Of a stretch of 31,330 nt of DNA, positions 16,849 to 26,226 are shown piece after piece. This DNA comes from Chloroflexota bacterium. Its GTDB lineage: Bacteria > Chloroflexota > Anaerolineae > Anaerolineales > UBA11657. The position numbers and the translations under genes were made by a program. The DNA lies in assembly GCA_003670425.1 (NCBI GenBank), contig QWRL01000008.1, positions 1 to 31,330 on the forward strand. The letters run 5' to 3'. The number at the start of each line of letters is the position of its first letter. Position 1 is the first letter of the stretch. The notes beneath the pieces were generated by a model, which was not told where the DNA came from, made no database searches, and worked only from the letters and a program-made list of their open reading frames with translations.

Positions 16849-17838
16849 TCAACGCGCAGCGTTTAGCTGCTTGCCCAGCCAGCACAGCGTGCGCACCGCG
16901 CGGAAGTTGTGGCCGGCCCATAGTTCATCGCCATCGCCGGCGGGATGTTCCAAGCCAAGCACCCACGCGCGCCGCCCGAGGCGCGCCAGCCCAGCCGTGA
17001 GCAGCGCCGGATAAAGCTGCGCGGCCCACTGTGGCCGCGCCACAATGCGCAGCTGGTCCGGGCCGCCCATTGCGCGCGCAATATAAAACCAGCCGGCGGG
17101 CTCGCTGCCCTGCAGCGCAAGCCAGCGCTCTTCGCCGCGCCCGTCAAGAAAGTTTTGCAAAGCGCGCCCGAGCGTGGGCCGCAGCGTGTCCACCTGCAGC
17201 GGCGCCGTCCAGGTGATGCCCTCGGCGCGCAGAGATTGCAGCAGCGCCTGCTCCAGCGGCCAGTGCCTGGGCTGCGCATGCAGCAGCTCAATGCCGTCCG
17301 GCAGCCGTGCGCGCTGCGGTGGCGCCGGCGTGGGCTGCCGCTCCCACAGCGTGCGCACCGCCAGCCTGTCAAAGCCCAGGCGCGCGTACATTGCCAGCGC
17401 AGCTGCGTTGTCTTCATCTACTTGCAGCACAACGCGCGCTGCGCCGCTGTGCTGCGCATGCTGCAGCGCAGCGCGCATCAAGTCGCTGGCAATGTTGCGC
17501 CGCCGGTAGTCCGGGTGCACGGCCACGTTGGCCATCAGCCATGTATCCGGGCCGCTGTCTGCAGCCTGCGCCCCCACATTGCCCACAATGCGCCCCGCGC
17601 GCTCGCACACAAAGCCATGCTGCCAGCCCGGCAGATTGCGGAAGAGCAGCGCCAGCACGCGCACCAGCGCGCCGCTGCGCCCCAGCGCGCGCATCTCCGC
17701 AATTGCAGACTGGCCGGCGCGGTCCAGCCGGTCGCCAAAGCAAACCTCAATCAGGCGTGCAATGCCCGGCAGGTCGCGCACAATATTTACGGGGCGCACG
17801 CCTTCCAGCGCAGCGCCGGGCTGCACCAGCGCTGTCAC
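16849..17838 (-). CDS. GNAT-family N-acetyltransferase
   Basis: This 329-residue protein should transfer an acetyl group from acetyl-CoA to an amine; the acceptor is unknown. The first half has the GNAT acetyl-CoA-binding motif A, VAVHPDYRRRNIASDLM, at about 105-121, then DEDNAAALAMYARLGF, the usual motif B. The second half (about 160-329) looks like a second, weaker acetyltransferase-like domain, giving a two-domain length. The start is GTG with GGGAG six bases upstream. It reads toward cbpA with a 37-base gap. Confidence 0.8.
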   Translation of the reverse strand: MTALVQPGAALEGVRPVNIVRDLPGIARLIEVCFGDRLDRAGQSAIAEMRALGRSGALVRVLALLFRNLPGWQHGFVCERAGRIVGNVGAQAADSGPDTWLMANVAVHPDYRRRNIASDLMRAALQHAQHSGAARVVLQVDEDNAAALAMYARLGFDRLAVRTLWERQPTPAPPQRARLPDGIELLHAQPRHWPLEQALLQSLRAEGITWTAPLQVDTLRPTLGRALQNFLDGRGEERWLALQGSEPAGWFYIARAMGGPDQLRIVARPQWAAQLYPALLTAGLARLGRRAWVLGLEHPAGDGDELWAGHNFRAVRTLCWLGKQLNAAR

Positions 17839-17872
17839 GCAGCGCTCCCGCGTTCAGATAACTGCTGCATGC

Positions 17873-18094
17873 TCACTCAGCCGGCTGCGGGCTGGCAGCC
17901 ACCGCGGGCGCCCGCTCCACAAATGCCTTCAGGCCGCGCTCAAACTGGCGCCGCGGCAGCAGCACGCGCCGGTTGCAGGTGCGGCACACCAGCCCAATAT
18001 CCGCACCGAGGCGCACCACGTTCCACTCCCATCCGCCGCAGGCGTGCACTTTGCGCATGCGCACCACATCGGCAAGGCGTACTTCAATTGGCAT
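17873..18094 (-). CDS. DUF951 family protein
   Basis: This 73-residue protein matches what I know of the DUF951 family: a small beta-rich domain with the pattern DVVRMRKVHACGGWEW, then VRLGADIGLVCRTC and RRVLLPR. His18, Cys19, Cys37 and Cys40 could bind a metal. The family is widespread in Firmicutes and Chloroflexi and has no settled function that I know of. A TATACT box ends six bases before the ATG, and there is no ribosome site, so the mRNA is probably leaderless. The C-terminal 12 residues are Ala/Pro-rich and likely disordered. Confidence 0.8.
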   Translation of the reverse strand: MPIEVRLADVVRMRKVHACGGWEWNVVRLGADIGLVCRTCNRRVLLPRRQFERGLKAFVERAPAVAASPQPAE

Positions 18095-18100
18095 GGCGCG

Positions 18101-18106
18101 AGTATA
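18101..18106 (-). promoter_or_regulatory. -10 box of the DUF951 gene (leaderless mRNA predicted)
   Basis: TATACT on the minus strand is separated from the ATG by only six bases, so transcription would begin at or next to the start codon. No convincing -35 is seen. Confidence 0.45.
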
Positions 18107-18121
18107 CCGAAGGCTTGCGTG

Positions 18122-18925
18122 CTACAGGTAGCGCTCAAGCGCCAGTGCCGCCCCGTCCTGCTCAACTGCTGCCGTCACCCAGTCTGCAGCCGCCAGTGCT
18201 GCCGCGCTGCTGTTGCCCATGGCCACACCCACGCCGGCCCAGCGCAGCATTTCCACATCGTTGTCGTTGTCGCCCACCGCCAAAACTTCTGCTGCTGCCA
18301 CGCCCAAATGCTGCGCCAGCCACTGCAAGCCCACCGCTTTGTTTAATCCGGCGGGCAGCGCCTCCACAATTAGCGCATGTGAACCGGTAATTGTCAGCGG
18401 CAGCCCGGCAGCCTGCACCGCAGCGCGCAAGGCTGCTATCAGCGCGGCGCGCGCCGGCGCTTCCGCAACAAACAGCGTCGCCTTGTGCGGCACCGCGGGC
18501 AAATCTGTCAGCAGGCTGCGCACGCGCGTCCAGCGCCCGAGGTTCATCATGCGCAGCGCAGCCGCATTGTGCGCCGAATCATTTGCAAGGTACGCCACAG
18601 ACGGCGTTTCAAATGACAGCGGCCAGCCGTGTTGCGCAGCCAGCTGCACCAGGAAGGGCAGCGCGGCCGGATCCAGCCGCGTCTCGCACAGCACCTGCCC
18701 GCTTGCAAAGTCCTGCACGATGCCGCCCTGAAAACAAACCGCCGGCGCCACCACATCAAACGCGTCAACAAAGCGGCGCGTGGCGTCCGGCGCACGCCCC
18801 GTGGCAAGCACCACAATAATTCCGGCTGCATGCGCGCGCTGCAAGGCGCCCGCCACGCGCGCCGAGTAGCGCATGTCGTGGTCCAGCAGCGTGCCGTCCA
18901 GGTCAAACGCAGCCAGCCGGATCAT
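18122..18925 (-). CDS. HAD-superfamily phosphatase, Cof type
   Basis: This cytoplasmic phosphatase of the Cof/YbiV-like (IIB cap) group probably acts on sugar phosphates or similar small molecules. From the ATG at 18925 it has 267 residues. Motif I is DLDGTLLD (Asp8 nucleophile, Asp10), motif II is ATGR at 41-44, the motif III Lys is in GLNKAVG, and motif IV is GDNDNDVEM. The cap domain lies between. The ORF extends to a TTG at 18967, but the ATG puts motif I at the usual distance from the N-terminus. The exact substrate cannot be predicted from sequence. Confidence 0.88.
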   Translation of the reverse strand: MIRLAAFDLDGTLLDHDMRYSARVAGALQRAHAAGIIVVLATGRAPDATRRFVDAFDVVAPAVCFQGGIVQDFASGQVLCETRLDPAALPFLVQLAAQHGWPLSFETPSVAYLANDSAHNAAALRMMNLGRWTRVRSLLTDLPAVPHKATLFVAEAPARAALIAALRAAVQAAGLPLTITGSHALIVEALPAGLNKAVGLQWLAQHLGVAAAEVLAVGDNDNDVEMLRWAGVGVAMGNSSAAALAAADWVTAAVEQDGAALALERYL

Positions 18926-19245
18926 GCGCGGGCCGGCCCTGCGCGCTGCGGTGCTGCAGCAGCGCAAGCAATCCCGCAGCGCTGTGCAGCCCGCCCGCAG
19001 CGCTCATTCTGGCTGGCACTATTCCGGTTTATTTTCATCGGCCACGCTAAAGTGTGATTGTATATCGATGGGCGCTGCGGCAACCCATGCAAGTAACCTG
19101 CGCTTGCGCGGCTTGCTGACGAAGGGTAAACTTGCACAAGGGTCATGCAGGTCTACTTGTCTTTCCCCAGCACGCAGCCCGTGAAGTTTCCGGCGGGCGC
19201 ACTGCATGCCACCGGCTGCGCAAGTGCGCGCGCGCGGAGCCTGCA
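18926..19245. other. 320-base divergent intergenic region with no recognised gene
   Basis: The region lies between the minus-strand HAD gene and the plus-strand small membrane ORF. It is moderately AT-rich near 19015-19070. It holds several short inverted repeats, such as GCAAG/CTTGC near 19089-19108 and a GGCT-GCGC/GCGC-AGCC hairpin near 19212-19240, just before the small ORF. I checked it for tRNA, SRP RNA and common riboswitch signatures and found none. A small RNA or a leader with regulatory structure is possible but not supported. Confidence 0.35.
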
Positions 19246-19356
19246 ATGAGCGGCGGCCAGCGCTTCTTCCTCGCCATGATGCTTTTCCTGAATATTTTGG
19301 TGCTGGGTTTGCTGGCATTGCTGGCCACCGGCCGCCTCGAAATCCCGCTGCCCTAA
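19246..19356 (+). CDS. Small single-span membrane peptide (36 aa)
   Basis: An ATG preceded by GGAG at about 7 bases begins a 36-residue peptide: a short polar N-terminus (MSGGQRF), a hydrophobic helix (about 7-28) and the end RLEIPLP. It stops nine bases before the ATG of the PQQ-type dehydrogenase lipoprotein gene and reads the same way, so the two are likely co-transcribed. It could help anchor or assemble the dehydrogenase, but this is only suggested by position. The ribosome site and composition argue that it is real; the small size limits confidence. Confidence 0.5.
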   Translation: MSGGQRFFLAMMLFLNILVLGLLALLATGRLEIPLP

Positions 19357-19365
19357 GGGCGCCAC

Positions 19366-20625
19366 ATGCTGAATTGCAACCGCGCGTGGATTTTGCGCGG
19401 GCTGCTGCCGCTATTGGCGCTGACCATGGCGGCGTGTGTGGCCTTGGTGCCCGCCGTCGCGGAAGTTAATAAGCCGCTGCGCACGGCAACGCCGCGCGCC
19501 AGCGCCCCGCCGCGCACACCAGCCAAACCTGCCGTTACACAGCGCACCCCCGCAACGGCCGCCGCCGCGCCTGCAATCAGCTACCAGCTGCTGCCGATCG
19601 CTGGCGGGCTGGAGCGGCCGGTGTATCTCACGCATGCCGGCGACGGCTCCGGCCGTCTGTTTGCAGTCGAACAGCCGGGGCGCGTGCGCATCATCAGCGG
19701 CGGCGCACTGCAGCCCGCTGCGTTCCTTGACATCAGCGAACTGGTGAACGACCGCGAGAACGAGCGCGGCCTGCTTGGCCTCGCGTTCCACCCGCAGTAC
19801 GCGCGCAACGGATACTTCTTTGTGCACTACTCCGCCGCGGACGGCGCAACCACCGTTGCGCGCTATCACGTGGCGGAGGACGCGCAGCGCGCCGACGCGG
19901 ACAGCGCCACGCTTGTATTGAGCCAGCCGCAGCCCTACCCCAACCACAATGGCGGGCAGCTGGCCTTTGGCCCGGATGGCTACTTGTATCTTGGCTTGGG
20001 CGATGGCGGTGCCGCGCGCGACCCGCACGGCAACGGGCAAGATCTGGATACCTGGCTTGGAAAAATTTTGCGGCTGGATGTGGACTCTGCACTGCCTTAC
20101 GCGCTGCCCGCAGACAATCCCTTTGTGGCGGGCGGCGGGCTGCCGGAAATCTGGGCCTACGGCTTGCGCAATCCGTGGCGCTTCAGCTTTGACCGCCGCA
20201 GCGGGGATTTGTTCATCGCGGATGTGGGCCAGGGCAGCTGGGAAGAGATCAACTTTCAGCCCGCCGCCGAAAAAGCTGCGCGCAACTACGGGTGGAGCAT
20301 CATTGAAGGCAGCCACTGCATGCAATCCGGCTGCAAGCCGCAGGGCTTCAGCCTGCCCGTCGCAGAGTATGACCACAGCAGCGGCTGTTCCGTCACGGGC
20401 GGGTACGTGTACCGCGGCAGCAGCCTGCCCGCGCTGCAAGGCGCATATATTTATGGCGACTACTGCTCCGGAATCATCTGGGCGCTGCGCCCGGCTGGCG
20501 GCGGCGCATGGCGCGCAACCGAACTGCTGCGCAGCGCACTAAACATCAGCTCATTTGGGGAGGATGAAGCCGGCGAGCTGTACGTGGTGCACCACGGCGG
20601 CTCAATTTTGCGCCTCGGCAGCTAA
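19366..20625 (+). CDS. PQQ-dependent sugar dehydrogenase-like lipoprotein (GSDH/YliI family)
   Basis: This is a beta-propeller dehydrogenase that oxidises aldose sugars outside the membrane in characterised relatives (soluble glucose dehydrogenase, YliI/Asd). It has 419 residues: a signal peptide with lipobox TMAAC (Cys24), a Pro/Ala/Thr linker to about 68, then the propeller with GLERPVYLTHAGDGSGRLF, RGLLGLAFHP and PNHNGGQLAFGPDGYLYLG, including the family's conserved His194. Four or more cysteines near the C-terminus (HCMQSGC, SGCSV, GDYCSG) could form disulfides. It needs PQQ and calcium if active; no PQQ biosynthesis gene is in the window. It follows the small membrane peptide by nine bases and converges on the CinA/NadD-like gene. 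Confidence 0.88.
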   Translation: MLNCNRAWILRGLLPLLALTMAACVALVPAVAEVNKPLRTATPRASAPPRTPAKPAVTQRTPATAAAAPAISYQLLPIAGGLERPVYLTHAGDGSGRLFAVEQPGRVRIISGGALQPAAFLDISELVNDRENERGLLGLAFHPQYARNGYFFVHYSAADGATTVARYHVAEDAQRADADSATLVLSQPQPYPNHNGGQLAFGPDGYLYLGLGDGGAARDPHGNGQDLDTWLGKILRLDVDSALPYALPADNPFVAGGGLPEIWAYGLRNPWRFSFDRRSGDLFIADVGQGSWEEINFQPAAEKAARNYGWSIIEGSHCMQSGCKPQGFSLPVAEYDHSSGCSVTGGYVYRGSSLPALQGAYIYGDYCSGIIWALRPAGGGAWRATELLRSALNISSFGEDEAGELYVVHHGGSILRLGS

Positions 20626-20643
20626 GCCGCCGCAGCGCGGCGC

Positions 20644-21807
20644 TCAGGCGCGGGTTGCGCGCAGCATGGTGGACGATGTGTCCACGCGAAACTGGGCTTC
20701 GGGCAGCTCTGCAAACAAATCCGCGTAACCGGCCGGCAGCGTAATGTCGCGCAGGGTGCGGAACTCGTTCTGCCACAAACGCCCCGCCACCAAAAATGAA
20801 CAGCCATGCCCGCGCACTTTGTCCAGCGCCACGCGCATGCGCGCCGCGCTGCCGGAATAGAAGCGGGTCTCCAGCAGGCGCACGGCCGTGTCATAGCCAA
20901 TCACCAGCACAGAGTTTGGAAACATGCTGGCCTTGTCTTCAAACAACGGCAGATGCGTGAGCGCCACACGCCACGGCCGCTTGAACTGGCTCAAGCGCCG
21001 CTGCAGCACGGCGTAGTTCAGCAAACCCTTCTCCGCATTCAAAACCGGCAGCTCAAACAGCGCCGGCCGGCGCAGCGCGTGCGCCGCCACCTGCAGCAAG
21101 CGCACGTGCCCGTCGTGCAGCGGGTTGAACGAGCCGGACAAAAGGCACACGCCGGAGTGCGCCTCATTGGGCGCCATGTGCCCGTCCGGATACACGCTGA
21201 GCGTGTCGGTGGCGCTTTGCAAAAACTGGTCAAGCGCATCCGTGGCCGGCTGGCTCTCCACCAGCAGCGGCTCGCTGCGGTTCAGGCGCGGCACCACCGG
21301 TGCCGGCAGGCCGCAAGCTTCGGCCAGCGCGCGCAGCACAATGCGGCTCACCAGGTCTTCCTCTTGCGCGCGCGAGCGCGTGCCCTTGCGAAACACACAC
21401 GCGTAATGCGTGATGCCGGTGCGCGTGCAAACCGCCACCGCGCAGCGATGCGCACCGCGCTTTACATAGTCGGTGGCAATCGCAGCGCTGCAGCCGATGC
21501 CAATCACGGGCACGGTCCCGGCCGCCAGCCGCTGCGCGCGCTGGTACGCATGCTGCGCCAGCCCCGCCGCCACCGGCGCAGACACAAACTGCTCCGGGTC
21601 ATGCCCCAGCGCATCGCTGGTGGATGCATTGGCGTAATGGTCGGTAGCCTCCAAAACAGTGCGCGATGATCCGCCCACGCTGTGCAGCCAGTGCAGCGCC
21701 AGGCTGCCCGCACCGGCAAATTCGTACACCAGCATTTGCGGTGCAGCGTGAATTTGCGCCACCAGATCGGCGATTGATGCGCCGCGCGCAGCTGCTTTAG
21801 CGGGCAT
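20644..21807 (-). CDS. CinA-like domain fused to a NadD-like nucleotidyltransferase
   Basis: This 387-residue protein, from the ATG at 21807, joins two domains. Residues about 10-165 resemble the CinA C-terminal (PncC, NMN amidase) fold, with GGSS (45-48) and Tyr58 in the expected order. The ESCTGG motif that holds the catalytic Ser is here EFAGAG (29-34), and the partner Lys is not seen. Residues about 218-385 are a nucleotidyltransferase with SGSFNPLHDGH (224-234, the HxGH site) and a C-terminal DTSSTMLR like the SSTxxR of NMN/NaMN adenylyltransferases. A similar fusion is known in plants, as I recall. It may make a nicotinamide or other nucleotide conjugate. The ORF can also begin at a TTG, 21837. 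Confidence 0.75.
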   Translation of the reverse strand: MPAKAAARGASIADLVAQIHAAPQMLVYEFAGAGSLALHWLHSVGGSSRTVLEATDHYANASTSDALGHDPEQFVSAPVAAGLAQHAYQRAQRLAAGTVPVIGIGCSAAIATDYVKRGAHRCAVAVCTRTGITHYACVFRKGTRSRAQEEDLVSRIVLRALAEACGLPAPVVPRLNRSEPLLVESQPATDALDQFLQSATDTLSVYPDGHMAPNEAHSGVCLLSGSFNPLHDGHVRLLQVAAHALRRPALFELPVLNAEKGLLNYAVLQRRLSQFKRPWRVALTHLPLFEDKASMFPNSVLVIGYDTAVRLLETRFYSGSAARMRVALDKVRGHGCSFLVAGRLWQNEFRTLRDITLPAGYADLFAELPEAQFRVDTSSTMLRATRA

Positions 21808-21937
21808 TTTTGTCCGCGCGCTGGCAGCTGCCCACAAGCCGGCTGCGGCCCGCCCGCGCGCCAGCCCGCCCGCTTGTAAAGTGCCTGATTATCAGCCGAT
21901 TTATCATCATTTTAAGCGTGCCCAGCTTCCCAATCTG

Positions 21938-21967
21938 GTGCCATCTACCACGCCAATAAAGTATAAT
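21938..21967 (+). promoter_or_regulatory. gyrA promoter
   Basis: A perfect -10 TATAAT (21962-21967) has GTGCCA, four of six matches to TTGACA, 18 bases upstream. It predicts a leader of about 90 bases. The region around 21880-21970 is distinctly AT-rich compared with the rest of the window. Confidence 0.6.
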
Positions 21968-22061
21968 ACCTTCAACGAAAACCATCCGCGCCTCCGGTTC
22001 CCACCCCGCTGCGCGGCCGGCCGAGTGGCTGGCAAATGTAGTTCCCGGCTCCGTTTCTAAA

Positions 22062-24746
<2,685 letters not shown>

Positions 24747-24773
24747 CGCGGCGCATCCAAGTGTGCGCTGCCG

Positions 24774-24794
24774 GCTGCGCAGTCTGTGCGCAGC
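24774..24794. other. Hairpin between convergent gyrA and murI
   Basis: GCTGCGCA and TGCGCAGC form a perfect 8-bp stem with a 5-base loop. A larger alternative pairing (GCCGGCTG near 24770 with CAGCCGGC near 24800) overlaps it. There is no T-run, so it may act as a weak two-way terminator or mRNA end for both genes. Confidence 0.45.
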
Positions 24795-24807
24795 GCTCGC
24801 CAGCCGG

Positions 24808-25596
24808 CTAAACCAGAACCACCCGCTCCACCGTCACGGCGCGGCCAAGCGCCAGCGATGCTGCGCGCTGCAGCGTGTCCGGCTGCAAGCCGGTTGAATA
24901 CACGCGGACGCTGGCGGGCATTGATGGCTGCGGCTCAGCCCGCGGCAGCAAGCCTTGCACGCGGCGCGCCACGGCCGGTGCGGGATCCACAATTGCAACG
25001 CCGGGCCCGGCGCATTCGCTGATTGCTTTTTTTAAAAATGTGAAGTGGGTGCAGCCCAGCACGAGCGTGTCGGCGCCCGCAGCCAGCAGCGGCTGCAGCA
25101 CCGCGCGCACCGCGGCGTGCGCCTGCGGCGTGTCCGTTGCGCCGGCTTCCACCAGCTCCACCCAGCCGCTGCAAACATCCTGCAGCACGCGCGCACCACT
25201 GCCGTAGCGCTGCACCAGGCTGGCATAGCGCGCGCTGCTAAATGTGGCGGCCGTTGCCAGCACCGCCACAACTTTGCGTGCAGAACTTTCAACCGCCGGC
25301 TTGACCGCCGGCTCCATGCCCACAAACAGCAGCTTGGGAAACTCGCGGCGCAGATGCTCCAGGGCACAGGCGGAGGCTGTGTTGCAAGCCACCACCACCA
25401 GCCGCGCCTCATGCACCAGCAGAAAGCGCGTCACCTGCTCTGCAAAAGCGCACACTTCCGCGCACGGCCGCGGGCCGTACGGCACGCGCGCCTGGTCGGC
25501 CAGGTACACCAGCGGCTCGGCGGGCAGCAGTTGGCGCACAGCCTGCAGCACACTCAGCCCGCCCAGCCCCGAGTCAAAAATGCCAATCGGTTGCAA
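24808..25596 (-). CDS. murI: Glutamate racemase
   Basis: This enzyme makes D-glutamate for peptidoglycan precursors. It has 262 residues with DSGLGGLSV at the start (Asp8, Ser9), the two catalytic cysteines Cys71 (ACNTAS) and Cys182 (GCTHF) and His184, all in the expected places. The start is TTG, the only codon that gives the usual MxPIGIFDSG-like N-terminus. There is no ribosome site, and a TATACT -10 box lies nine bases upstream, so the mRNA is nearly leaderless. It follows the rplS terminator and has its own promoter. Together with ldcA it gives the window two cell-wall enzymes. Confidence 0.95.
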   Translation of the reverse strand: MQPIGIFDSGLGGLSVLQAVRQLLPAEPLVYLADQARVPYGPRPCAEVCAFAEQVTRFLLVHEARLVVVACNTASACALEHLRREFPKLLFVGMEPAVKPAVESSARKVVAVLATAATFSSARYASLVQRYGSGARVLQDVCSGWVELVEAGATDTPQAHAAVRAVLQPLLAAGADTLVLGCTHFTFLKKAISECAGPGVAIVDPAPAVARRVQGLLPRAEPQPSMPASVRVYSTGLQPDTLQRAASLALGRAVTVERVVLV

Positions 25597-25605
25597 CAGA
25601 AGCGC

Positions 25606-25611
25606 AGTATA
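25606..25611 (-). promoter_or_regulatory. -10 box of murI
   Basis: TATACT on the minus strand ends nine bases before the TTG start of murI and lies just beyond the rplS terminator hairpin. The predicted leader is only a few bases. No clear -35 is present. Confidence 0.45.
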
Positions 25612-25617
25612 AAGTAA

Positions 25618-25644
25618 AGGCGCGGGGCATTGTGCCCCGCGCCT
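25618..25644 (-). terminator. Intrinsic terminator of rplS
   Basis: A perfect 12-bp GC-rich stem (AGGCGCGGGGCA with its complement) around a 3-base loop lies about 38 bases after the rplS stop. On the minus strand it is followed by TTTACTTTATA, an acceptable U-tract. Confidence 0.8.
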
Positions 25645-25681
25645 GTTTGGCCGGTAGGTTGTTAGGCGCCGCGAGTGCGGC

Positions 25682-26035
25682 TTACTTGTTGCGGCGTTCT
25701 TTCAGGCGCGCTTTTTTGCCGGTCAGAGTGCGCAGGTAGTACAGCTTGGCGCGGCGCACAATTGCCGAGCGCAGCAAATCCACCTTCTCAATGCGCGGCG
25801 AGCGCATCAGGAAAGTGCGCTCCACGCCAATGCTGTGCGAGGCCACGCGCCGCACGGTGAAGCAGGCATTGTTTTCGCCACGGCGCATCCGGATGACGGT
25901 GCCCTTGAACTCTTGCACGCGCTCTTTGGCGCCTTCCTTGATGCGCACGTGCACACTGACGGAGTCGCCGGGGCGCAGCGCCGGAATGTTGGGGTTGTCT
26001 TTGCCCGCAATCGCTTCAAGAATATGTGGTTTCAT
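25682..26035 (-). CDS. rplS: Ribosomal protein L19
   Basis: This is a large-subunit ribosomal protein at the interface with the small subunit. It has 117 residues with the family hallmarks PALRPGDSVSVHVRI, VQEFKGTVI and the C-terminal RRAKLYYLR. The reading frame is open to 26221, but the ATG at 26035 has AGGA at about 8 bases and gives the normal L19 length. It stands alone, without the rpsP-rimM-trmD neighbours common in other bacteria, and has its own extended -10 promoter, a leader hairpin and a strong terminator. Confidence 0.97.
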   Translation of the reverse strand: MKPHILEAIAGKDNPNIPALRPGDSVSVHVRIKEGAKERVQEFKGTVIRMRRGENNACFTVRRVASHSIGVERTFLMRSPRIEKVDLLRSAIVRRAKLYYLRTLTGKKARLKERRNK

Positions 26036-26053
26036 GTTGGTGTCCTGCTGGGC

Positions 26054-26073
26054 CGGGCAAATTACTTTGCCAG
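26054..26073 (-). promoter_or_regulatory. Leader hairpin of rplS with GUAA tetraloop
   Basis: In the rplS 5' leader, GGCAAA and TTTGCC pair around GTAA, a GNRA-type tetraloop, with possible extension through a bulge. It lies about 20-40 bases before the start codon. A ribosomal-protein autoregulatory leader is possible; the fit to known L19 leaders was not checked. Confidence 0.4.
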
Positions 26074-26125
26074 CCGCATCAAAATTACACGCCGCCGGGA
26101 GCACAGCCCCAGAGGCGTGGCGCAA

Positions 26126-26134
26126 AGTATAGCA
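26126..26134 (-). promoter_or_regulatory. Extended -10 promoter of rplS
   Basis: The minus strand reads TGCTATACT, an extended -10 (TGn plus TATACT). It predicts a transcript start about 85 bases before the rplS ATG. No -35 match is evident, which is usual for extended -10 promoters. Confidence 0.55.
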
Positions 26135-26178
26135 GCCTGCGCTGACAGCTGCCTCCGCAAAGAAAAAGGGCGTCGCGG

Positions 26179-26220
26179 TGACTGCGCCGGCCGGCATTGT
26201 CTGGCCGGCCGGCGCAGTCA
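26179..26220 (-). terminator. Long hairpin after the AOR gene
   Basis: A perfect 17-bp stem with an 8-base loop starts seven bases after the AOR stop codon on the minus strand. It contains CCGGCCGG in each arm. A T-rich stretch (CCCTTTTTCTTT) appears only about 13 bases later, so it is an imperfect intrinsic terminator but very likely marks the transcript end. Confidence 0.65.
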
Positions 26221-26226
26221 ATCACG

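Noticed and set aside
22000..22061. tRNA-like D-arm sequence GGCCGAGTGGCTGG before gyrA
   Set aside because: It resembles the D-arm of tRNA-Leu or tRNA-Ser, but there is no acceptor stem, anticodon arm or T-loop in the space available.
26036..26221. 62-residue N-terminal extension of L19
   Set aside because: L19 proteins start at the MKPH-like position. The upstream part holds the promoter and leader hairpin.
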